This document shows positions 1 through 5,954 of a DNA stretch of 5,954 bases, one piece after another; within the stretch, counting starts at the first letter, position 1, and every line of letters starts with the position of its first letter. A program made the translations under genes and the position numbers. The notes under the pieces were generated by a model. It saw nothing but the letters and a program-made list of their open reading frames with translations. It was not told the DNA's origin and ran no database searches. The DNA comes from Thermoplasmatota archaeon (GTDB taxonomy: Bacteria; Pseudomonadota; Gammaproteobacteria; Burkholderiales; Thiobacillaceae). The stretch lies in NCBI GenBank assembly GCA_023475455.1, contig JAMCVR010000103.1, positions 1-5,954 of the forward strand. The letters run 5' to 3'.

Positions 1-80
1 GTTTCGCTCCACGCTTCCTCCCCACACCCGGTCACCCTCATGCAGTTGCGCTTCGCTTCGTTCGTCGTGATCAACTTACG

Positions 81-122
81 GTGGGACTTCCACCCACAAG
101 AGTGCGCCCGTGCCGGGCGCAC
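81..122. other. Hairpin cluster in the gene-free left edge
   Basis: Two inverted repeats sit close together. GTGGG (81-85) pairs with CCCAC (93-97). GTGCGCCCG (102-110) pairs with CGGGCGCAC (114-122), a perfect 9-bp stem with a 3-base loop. Neither is followed by a T-run on either strand, so they do not look like intrinsic terminators themselves. They lie just past the terminator of the transporter gene. The rest of 1-125 shows no convincing coding sequence. The compact run of stems resembles a dispersed intergenic repeat or the end of a mobile element, but I cannot assign a family. Confidence 0.45.
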
Positions 123-125
123 ATG

Positions 126-151
126 AAAAAGGCCCCGCGCGCCGCGGGGCC
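126..151 (-). terminator. Intrinsic terminator of the YeeE/YedE gene
   Basis: Read leftward on the minus strand, a perfect 9-bp G+C stem (GGCCCCGCG at 131-139 against CGCGGGGCC at 143-151, 3-base loop) is followed at once by five T residues (126-130 on the minus strand). It lies about 30 bases beyond the TAA stop of the transporter gene at 181-183. Position, stem strength and T-run are those of a Rho-independent terminator. Confidence 0.9.
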
Positions 152-180
152 CGGTGGCTGGAATGCCCGCCGAATCAGGT

Positions 181-1080
181 TTACACCGCTTCCAGCTTGC
201 GCATCCCGGCGGGCAGCAGCTTGAGGTCGACCAGCGCCGTGACGAAGGCCTTGAAGAAGGTGGCATCGGTTTCGTACACCATCTTGTAGTACTGCACCTT
301 CATGGTGACCGCGCTGCCGAACACGATGGCGACGAAGGTGAGGATGGAGCCCAGCGCCAGGGTGGAGAAGCCGGTAATCCCCTGACCGATGGTGCAGCCC
401 ATCGCCAGCACGCCGCCGAAGCCCATCAGGGTCGCGCCGATCAGATGGTTGACGAAGTCGCGGCCGGAGGCGAACCACTCGACGCGGAAGCTGCGCGAGA
501 TCAGCGACCACAGCAGGGAGCCGGCGATCACGCCCGCCAGCGCCATGACGCCGAAAGTGAGCAGGGTGCGGTCGAAGCCGCTCGCCGCGTAGCCCAGCGT
601 TTGGCCCATCGGGTTGATGAAGGTGAAGGACTGCGAGGCGAGCGGAGCAGCGTCGGCGGGGCGCACGGCGTCGGCGGGCGAGTAGAAATCCCAGTTCTGC
701 ACGTAGGCCTGCAGCGACATCACTTCACCGTCGGCGTTGACCGTGACGTTGCTGGTGACATACCAGGCGGCGAGCACCGCGAGACCGACCATGAGGCCGC
801 CGAGGATGTTGTCGAAGCTGCCGCGGAAATCGGCCGACTTGAAGGCCCACACCAGCAGCAGGCCGCCGATGACGGCCCCCATCACCATGCGGCCGGTGGC
901 GGCGTTCTCGGCGAACAGCATCGCGCCGAGGTCCTGGTTGGTGGCCAGCGCGACCGCGGTCGGGTTGGTCCACGGATAGAACAGGGTGGAATACAGGGTC
1001 TTGTCGCTGCCCGGGAAGGGGTTGATCATGAAATAGGCGATCAGGGCGATGACCAGCAGCACCATGATCGACTTGAGGTT
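181..1080 (-). pseudogene. C-terminal piece of the frame-broken YeeE/YedE transporter gene
   Basis: This stretch encodes residues from about Asn122 to Val420 of the transporter in a frame different from its 5' part, because the 677-bp tandem duplication is not a multiple of three. It ends with LEAV and a TAA stop at 181-183. It holds the third hallmark cysteine motif of the family, MGCTIGQG (Cys350 in the restored protein), and the last membrane segments. It lacks the first two cysteine motifs (Cys34, Cys110). The open frame extends upstream to 1188, but residues before 1080 are out-of-frame translation of the other copy. The nearest authentic internal ATG is at 1065-1063, which would give 294 residues if translation restarted. 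I found no ribosome-binding evidence for that. If the duplication is an assembly error, this is simply the 3' end of one intact gene. Confidence 0.8.
404..1080. repeat. Left copy of a 677-bp perfect tandem direct repeat
   Basis: Read side by side, this segment and 1081-1757 show no mismatch or indel, with a constant offset of 677. The match ends sharply: 403 differs from 1080, and the shared run past the right copy is only GCC (404-406, 1081-1083, 1758-1760). The unit lies wholly inside the transporter gene. It has no terminal inverted repeats and no transposase. Confidence 0.97.
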
Positions 1081-2120
1081 GCCAGCACGCCGCCGAAGCC
1101 CATCAGGGTCGCGCCGATCAGATGGTTGACGAAGTCGCGGCCGGAGGCGAACCACTCGACGCGGAAGCTGCGCGAGATCAGCGACCACAGCAGGGAGCCG
1201 GCGATCACGCCCGCCAGCGCCATGACGCCGAAAGTGAGCAGGGTGCGGTCGAAGCCGCTCGCCGCGTAGCCCAGCGTTTGGCCCATCGGGTTGATGAAGG
1301 TGAAGGACTGCGAGGCGAGCGGAGCAGCGTCGGCGGGGCGCACGGCGTCGGCGGGCGAGTAGAAATCCCAGTTCTGCACGTAGGCCTGCAGCGACATCAC
1401 TTCACCGTCGGCGTTGACCGTGACGTTGCTGGTGACATACCAGGCGGCGAGCACCGCGAGACCGACCATGAGGCCGCCGAGGATGTTGTCGAAGCTGCCG
1501 CGGAAATCGGCCGACTTGAAGGCCCACACCAGCAGCAGGCCGCCGATGACGGCCCCCATCACCATGCGGCCGGTGGCGGCGTTCTCGGCGAACAGCATCG
1601 CGCCGAGGTCCTGGTTGGTGGCCAGCGCGACCGCGGTCGGGTTGGTCCACGGATAGAACAGGGTGGAATACAGGGTCTTGTCGCTGCCCGGGAAGGGGTT
1701 GATCATGAAATAGGCGATCAGGGCGATGACCAGCAGCACCATGATCGACTTGAGGTTGCCGCCGCCGATGCGGATCAGCGTCTTGTTGCCGCAGCCGGAG
1801 GCGAGCGTCATGCCGATGCCGAACAGAACGCCGCCAAGCACGTTTTCGAGCCAGGGGAAATTGGTCTGGCGGTAGGGGGGGAAGGTGCTGGTGACGTTCA
1901 CCATGCCGGCGGCTTCCAGGCCCATCACGCCCAGCACGCCGACCGCGATGGCCAGCACCCAGGCGCGCATGCGGCCGGTGTTGCCCATGTTGACCCAGTC
2001 GGAGACCGCGCCCATGGTGCAGAAGTTGGTCTTGTTGACCACGGCGCCCATGATCAGGGCGATCGCGAAGGTCGACCACAGGAAAAACGATTGAGCGCTT
2101 GCGAAATCTTCGTAGGTCAT
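1041..2120 (-). CDS. YeeE/YedE-family (Sulf_transp, TsuA-like) transporter, N-terminal 5' part of a disrupted gene
   Basis: This is an integral inner-membrane protein of the YeeE/YedE family (Pfam Sulf_transp, PF04143), whose characterised member TsuA imports thiosulfate through a path of conserved cysteines. Seen here: ATG at 2120-2118 with GAGAG 9-13 bases upstream, many hydrophobic segments, and the cysteine motifs NFCTMGAVS (Cys34) and ASGCGNKTLIRIGGGN (Cys110). About 347 authentic residues are followed by 12 foreign ones (ending WCCWSSP) and a stop at 1041, because the reading frame shifts at the duplication junction 1080/1081. The third motif, MGCTIGQG, is therefore missing from this product. 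Deleting one 677-bp copy gives a 1263-base ORF (420 residues plus stop) with all three cysteines. Substrate (thiosulfate or another sulfur compound) is inferred from the family only. No TusA/YeeD-like partner gene is visible. The gene has its own promoter and terminator, so it is probably monocistronic. Confidence 0.85.
   Translation of the reverse strand: MTYEDFASAQSFFLWSTFAIALIMGAVVNKTNFCTMGAVSDWVNMGNTGRMRAWVLAIAVGVLGVMGLEAAGMVNVTSTFPPYRQTNFPWLENVLGGVLFGIGMTLASGCGNKTLIRIGGGNLKSIMVLLVIALIAYFMINPFPGSDKTLYSTLFYPWTNPTAVALATNQDLGAMLFAENAATGRMVMGAVIGGLLLVWAFKSADFRGSFDNILGGLMVGLAVLAAWYVTSNVTVNADGEVMSLQAYVQNWDFYSPADAVRPADAAPLASQSFTFINPMGQTLGYAASGFDRTLLTFGVMALAGVIAGSLLWSLISRSFRVEWFASGRDFVNHLIGATLMGFGGVLATSSRSWCCWSSP
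1081..1757. repeat. Right copy of the 677-bp perfect tandem direct repeat
   Basis: It abuts the left copy with no spacer. In transporter terms it covers about residues 122 to 347 and is the copy that is in frame with the start codon at 2120. Since 677 leaves a remainder of 2 when divided by 3, the downstream copy is read in a shifted frame. Perfect identity, including third codon positions, means the event is very recent or is an assembly artefact. Confidence 0.97.
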
Positions 2121-2185
2121 GACTCTGTCTCTCGTTTGGAATGGGAAAAACGGCGTGTGCCGCGCGTGTCCGGATGAAAGGCGAA

Positions 2186-2213
2186 ATTCTAATGGTTTCG
2201 CCCCAAATGGCAA
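2186..2213 (-). promoter_or_regulatory. Predicted sigma70-type promoter of the YeeE/YedE gene
   Basis: On the minus strand, TTGCCA (2213-2208, five of six consensus bases) and TAGAAT (2191-2186, five of six) are separated by 16 bases. This gives a start near 2179 and a leader of roughly 60 bases before the ATG at 2120. The -10 lies in an inverted repeat, GGCGAAA (2180-2186) against TTTCGCC (2196-2202), and is followed after two bases by CGCC, as at the other promoters here. A perfect 10-bp palindrome GAACCGGTTC (2231-2240) lies upstream of the -35. Whether a regulator binds it is unknown. Confidence 0.65.
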
Positions 2214-2299
2214 CGGCGTGCGGGCGCCGGGAACCGGTTCATTCTTGCTGTTTACGCGGTGGCCGGTTTGCGTGTAAGGGGGGCAGTCCGGGGCCGCGT

Positions 2300-3196
2300 T
2301 TATCCCAGCAGCCGCGCCATCGCCTCGCGGTATTTCTCGCTGGTCTTTTCCACGATCCCGGCCGGCAGCGCCGGTCCCGGCGCCTGCTTGTTCCAGCCGC
2401 TGGCTTCCAGCCAGTCGCGCACGAACTGCTTGTCGAAGCTGGGCGGGTTGCTGCCCGGCCGATACTGGTCGGCCGGCCAGAAACGCGACGAATCCGGGGT
2501 CAGCGCCTCGTCGATCCACACCAGCTTGCCGGCTGCGTCGAGGCCGAACTCGAACTTGGTGTCGGCGATGATGATGCCGCGAGTGAGCGCGTACTCTGCG
2601 GCAGCCCTGTACAGGGCAAGGCTGACGTCGCGCACCTGCTGCGCGAGATCCTGACCGATCAACTCGGCCATCTGTTCAAACGCGATGTTCTCGTCGTGCG
2701 CGCCGACCGCCGCCTTGGTCGACGGCGTGAAGATCGGCTCGGGCAGACGGTCGGCCTGCTTCAATCCGGCGGGCAGCGCGATGCCGCACACCGACTGGCT
2801 GGCCTGGTATTCCTTCCAGCCCGAGCCGACCAGGTAGCCGCGGACGATGGCCTCGACCGGCAGTGCCTTCAGTTTTCTGACCACGATGGCACGGCCGGCC
2901 ACCTGGTCGCGCTCGCTGTCGAGAACCACCGATTCCGGCGCGATGTCGAGCGCCTGGCTCGGCACGATGGCTTTCAGCTTGTCGAACCAGAAGGCCGATA
3001 CCTTGGTCAGCACCTCGCCCTTGCCGGGGATCGGCGTCGGCATCACCACGTCGAAGGCGGACAGGCGGTCGGTGGTGACGATCAGGAGCTTGTCGTCGCC
3101 GACGGCATAGATGTCGCGCACCTTGCCGCGATGCACCAGCGGCAGGGAGGCGATGCGCGATTCGAATAGGGGCTGGCCGAGGAGCGGGGCGGTCAT
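2300..3196 (-). CDS. purC: Phosphoribosylaminoimidazole-succinocarboxamide (SAICAR) synthase
   Basis: A cytosolic enzyme of de novo purine synthesis, joining CAIR and aspartate with ATP to give SAICAR. The 298-residue product is of the longer, about 300-residue type. Visible family signatures are HRGKVRDIY (22-30) in the nucleotide-binding N-terminal part, [10 protein letters not shown] (41-50), [17 protein letters not shown] (114-130), and near the C-terminus ADTKFEFG (211-218) and [14 protein letters not shown] (228-241), the most diagnostic motif. ATG 3196-3194 (MTAPLL) is chosen because similarity begins soon after. ATG 3205-3203 would add three residues. Neither has a clear Shine-Dalgarno sequence. 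The frame stays open upstream through perM, so the enzyme could instead be made as the C-terminal half of a 665-residue fusion (2300-4297). A TATAAT just upstream argues for separate expression. I see no convincing terminator after the stop. Confidence 0.93.
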   Translation of the reverse strand: MTAPLLGQPLFESRIASLPLVHRGKVRDIYAVGDDKLLIVTTDRLSAFDVVMPTPIPGKGEVLTKVSAFWFDKLKAIVPSQALDIAPESVVLDSERDQVAGRAIVVRKLKALPVEAIVRGYLVGSGWKEYQASQSVCGIALPAGLKQADRLPEPIFTPSTKAAVGAHDENIAFEQMAELIGQDLAQQVRDVSLALYRAAAEYALTRGIIIADTKFEFGLDAAGKLVWIDEALTPDSSRFWPADQYRPGSNPPSFDKQFVRDWLEASGWNKQAPGPALPAGIVEKTSEKYREAMARLLG

Positions 3197-4297
3197 GGCG
3201 GGCATGGCAGAATGAACGGAGGCGGCATTATAGCCGCCGCGGTAGAAGGCGCTCGCCTCGTATATCCCGCGCAGTTCGCGCAGTGCCACCAGCAGCACCG
3301 CCGCTAGCGGCACCGCCAGCAGCACCCCAACGAAGCCGAACAGCTGGCCGAACGCCGCCAGCGCGAAAATCACCGCCACCGGATGCAGGCCGACGCGCTC
3401 GCCGACCAGGCGCGGGGTGATGACGTAGCTTTCCAGCGCCTGCCCGGCAAGGTAGATGCCGGCCACCCAGGCCACCCCGCTCCAGTCGGTGAACTGCAGC
3501 ACGGCCACCAGCAGCGCCAGGATCATGCCGAGGCCGAAGCCGAGGAAGGGCACGAAGGACAGCACCCCGGTGAGGATCCCGATCGGCAGCGCGTACTCCA
3601 GCCCCACCGCCCACAGCGCCACGGCGTAATACAACGACAGGGTGGCCATGACCGCCAGCTGGCCGCGCAGGAACTCGCCGACCACCGCGTCCATCGCGCG
3701 GGCGACGCGGGTGGCGGCGCCCATCCAGGGACGCGGCATGAGCGCCGCCACCCGCGCCACCATCGCGTCCCAGTCCTTCAGGAGATAGAACATCACCACC
3801 GGAATCAGCAGCAGGTTGGCCAGCACGCCGACAATGGCGAGCGCGCCGGTTTGCAGGGTGGGCAGCCAGTCGACGCCGTTTTGCGTGGCTTTTTCAGTGA
3901 GCCAGGTTTTGACTGCATCGAGATTGAAATCGATGGCGACGCCGAAGGTCTGGTGCAGCCAGGGCAGGAAGCGGGTCTGCAGCAGGTCGAGCGCGGCCGG
4001 CACGCGCTGGGAGAGTTCGGCGAACTGCCCCTGGAACAGCGGCAGCGCCACCAGCAGCAGGCCGAACAGCGCCAGCCCGGCAAACACGATGACCAGCAGG
4101 GTGCCGCTGGTGCGCGACAGGCCGCGCGTTTCCAGCCGGTCGACCAGCGGGTCGAACATGTAGGCCAGCAGGGCGCCGGCCAGGAAGGGCGTGAGGATGG
4201 GGCCGAGCAGATAAACCAGTCCGCCCGCGACGAGCAGCACGGCGAGCGCGAGCCAGGGCAGGTTGCCAGAGAAACTCGGGCGGCGGGGAGTCGACAT
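3197..4297 (-). CDS. perM: AI-2E/PerM-family membrane protein, reading frame open into purC
   Basis: A polytopic inner-membrane protein of the AI-2E transporter (PerM, PF01594) family. Members are linked to autoinducer export, sodium/proton antiport or are uncharacterised, so no substrate is assigned. Seen here: an N-terminal hydrophobic pair (about 13-48) containing [20 protein letters not shown], a long soluble stretch (about 88-150), then further membrane segments with the family motifs [12 protein letters not shown] (247-258), [17 protein letters not shown] (293-309) and [15 protein letters not shown] (320-334). Conserved sequence seems to end near [13 protein letters not shown] (341-353), a normal PerM length. 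No stop follows: codons run on as [15 protein letters not shown] into PurC, so the true ORF is 2300-4297, 665 residues. The start ATG 4297-4295 is chosen because an upstream ATG at 4348 reads antisense through the purM start. It is divergent from purM. No Shine-Dalgarno sequence is visible. Confidence 0.85.
3221..3238 (-). promoter_or_regulatory. Predicted purC promoter: palindromic -10 region
   Basis: On the minus strand a consensus TATAAT (3232-3227) is framed by GGCGGC and GCCGCC, an exact 6-bp inverted repeat. Initiation about 7 bases downstream, near 3220, would give a leader of only 15 to 24 bases to the purC start candidates. No good -35 is seen at 16-18 bases spacing. The element lies inside the open frame that continues from perM. 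Confidence 0.55.
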
Positions 4298-4621
4298 AGG
4301 CGGTAAAATACCGCACTTTTTGATTCTGGAGCCGGCTGTGTCTTCCATTTCCTATAAAGATGCCGGGGTCGATATCGACGCCGGCGATGCGCTGGTCGAG
4401 CGCATCAAGCCGCTGGCCAAACGCACCCTGCGTCCCGAAGTGCTGGCGGGCATCGGCGGCTTCGGCGCGCTGATCGAGATTTCCAAGAAATTCAAGGAGC
4501 CGGTGCTGGTTTCCGGCACCGACGGCGTCGGCACCAAGCTGAAGCTGGCGTTCGAACTGAACCGCCACGACACCGTCGGCATCGACCTCGTCGCGATGAG
4601 CGTCAACGACATCCTGGTGCA
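4079..4621. repeat. Left copy of a 543-bp perfect tandem direct repeat
   Basis: This segment matches 4622-5164 with a constant offset of 543 and no mismatch seen. The match ends at 4078/4621 on the left, and on the right only GG is shared (4079-4080, 4622-4623, 5165-5166). It contains the first 73 codons of perM, the divergent promoter region and the first 94 codons of purM. This copy supplies the start of the intact perM. Confidence 0.97.
4300..4314. promoter_or_regulatory. Divergent perM/purM promoter core, copy 1
   Basis: The 15-bp inverted repeat GCGGTAAAATACCGC (6-bp arms, AAA centre) carries a rightward -10 TAAAAT (4304-4309) for the purM side. Read on the minus strand it gives TATTTT (4310-4305) for perM. 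Both are followed by ACCGC. The leftward -10 ends only seven bases before the perM ATG at 4297, so initiation there would give a leaderless or nearly leaderless mRNA. No clear -35 is visible on either side. Confidence 0.5.
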
Positions 4622-4706
4622 GGCAAACACGATGACCAGCAGGGTGCCGCTGGTGCGCGACAGGCCGCGCGTTTCCAGCCGGTCGACCAGCGGGTCGAAC
4701 ATGTAG
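4338..4706 (+). pseudogene. Truncated purM remnant (purM') fused to antisense perM sequence
   Basis: This is the duplicated 5' end of purM: GTG 4338 with GGAG six bases upstream, identical to the real start. It encodes PurM residues 1-95 up to SVNDILVQ. The frame then crosses the duplication junction at 4621/4622 into the reverse strand of perM', adding 27 unrelated residues ([10 protein letters not shown]...SGSNM) before TAG at 4704-4706. It has the [10 protein letters not shown] loop but lacks most of the enzyme, so it should be inactive. If the duplication is an assembly error the fragment does not exist. Confidence 0.85.
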
Positions 4707-4840
4707 GCCAGCAGGGCGCCGGCCAGGAAGGGCGTGAGGATGGGGCCGAGCAGATAAACCAGTCCGCCCGCGACGAGCAGCACGGCGAGCGCGAGCCAGG
4801 GCAGGTTGCCAGAGAAACTCGGGCGGCGGGGAGTCGACAT
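4352..4840 (-). pseudogene. Truncated perM remnant (perM') fused to antisense purM sequence
   Basis: This is the duplicated 5' end of perM, with ATG at 4840-4838 and the promoter core just upstream. It encodes PerM residues 1-73 (to TLLVIVFA). It then crosses the junction at 4622/4621 and reads the complement of purM' for 89 codons (CTRMSLTL...STPASL) to a stop at 4352. The result would be 162 residues: two potential membrane helices plus a serine- and proline-rich tail with no family resemblance that I can see. It faces purM' in overlapping antisense orientation. Confidence 0.8.
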
Positions 4841-4842
4841 AG

Positions 4843-4857
4843 GCGGTAAAATACCGC
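4843..4857. promoter_or_regulatory. Divergent perM/purM promoter core, copy 2 (serves the intact purM)
   Basis: Exact second copy of the GCGGTAAAATACCGC palindrome. The rightward -10 TAAAAT is at 4847-4852. A start near 4859 would give a leader of about 22 bases containing GGAG (4871-4874), six bases before the purM GTG. On the left it would drive the perM' remnant and then read on, antisense through purM', into the intact perM. Confidence 0.5.
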
Positions 4858-4880
4858 ACTTTTTGATTCTGGAGCCGGCT

Positions 4881-5905
<1,025 letters not shown>

Positions 5906-5909
<4 letters not shown>

Positions 5910-5954
5910 GTTGTCGCGTCGTCGTGCTGCTGTCCGGGCGCGGCAGCAATTTCC
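5906..5954 (+). CDS. purN: Phosphoribosylglycinamide formyltransferase, 5' end only
   Basis: GTG 5906-5908 overlaps the purM TGA (5907-5909) in a GTGA arrangement. The 16 residues visible, [15 protein letters not shown] after the start, match the beginning of the folate-dependent GAR transformylase family: a first beta strand followed by the SGRGSN phosphate-binding loop. The enzyme transfers a formyl group from 10-formyltetrahydrofolate to GAR in purine synthesis. The gene continues beyond the window, so its length and catalytic residues cannot be checked. The purM-purN pairing is common and supports the call. Confidence 0.88.

Noticed and set aside
154..1269. Long plus-strand open frames across the transporter region (also 1122-2177)
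   Set aside because: They are antisense to the YeeE/YedE coding sequence, rich in Gly, Ala, Arg, His and Gln as expected of reverse-frame translation of G+C-rich genes, and match no family I recognise.
404..1757. Direct repeats as a transposon, CRISPR or integron array
   Set aside because: There are only two abutting copies of internal gene sequence, with no terminal inverted repeats, no transposase, no spacers and no attC-like cores.
2260..2300. Possible purC terminator (ACGCGG / CCGCGT pairing)
   Set aside because: The pairing encloses a loop of over 30 bases and has no T-run on the minus strand, so it does not support an intrinsic terminator.
3383..4306. 307-residue plus-strand open frame opposite perM
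   Set aside because: It mirrors perM codons and has the biased His/Gln/Arg composition of an antisense shadow, with no ribosome-binding site or family motif.
4300..4325. Palindrome followed by TTTTT as a rightward terminator
   Set aside because: No rightward gene ends here, the stem is only six pairs and A+T-rich at its loop side, and the position between divergent starts fits a promoter better.
4298..4348. Upstream ATG extending perM by 17 residues ([17 protein letters not shown])
   Set aside because: The extension is antisense to the purM start and crosses the divergent promoter; the family-like N-terminus begins at ATG 4297.

Overview
The window reads as a G+C-rich betaproteobacterial chromosome fragment. 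The evidence is the protein style of PurM, PurC and PerM, the purM-purN order with a divergent perM-type gene, and a thiosulfate-type YeeE/YedE transporter. A sulfur-oxidising lineage such as a Thiobacillus relative is plausible but not proven by sequence alone. All the underlying genes are ordinary. The unusual part is their arrangement.

Layout, left to right. Bases 1-180 hold no gene: there is a hairpin-rich stretch (81-122) and a strong leftward intrinsic terminator (126-151). Bases 181-2120 (minus strand) hold a YeeE/YedE-family sulfur-compound transporter gene, broken by a perfect 677-bp tandem duplication (404-1080 and 1081-1757). Removing one copy restores a clean 420-residue ORF. A short intergenic region (2121-2299) carries its promoter. 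Next come purC (2300-3196, minus) and perM (3197-4297, minus). No stop codon separates them, so one uninterrupted 665-codon frame spans both. A divergent promoter region leads to purM (plus). A second perfect tandem duplication, 543 bp (4079-4621 and 4622-5164), covers the start of perM, the divergent promoter and the start of purM. It leaves one full perM and one full purM (4881-5909), with two chimeric remnants facing each other in between. purN begins at 5906, overlapping the purM stop by four bases, and runs off the right edge.

Functionally, PurC, PurM and PurN are three enzymes of de novo purine (IMP) synthesis. PerM is a membrane protein of the AI-2E/PerM family with no evident link to purines. 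The transporter belongs to a family with thiosulfate importers and would be an independent unit with its own promoter and terminator.

I see no undescribed defence, mobile or RNA system. The observations worth following are the two exact tandem duplications (real recent rearrangements, or unmerged overlaps from assembly), the stopless perM-purC junction, and a shared palindromic -10 architecture at all the promoters I can recognise.
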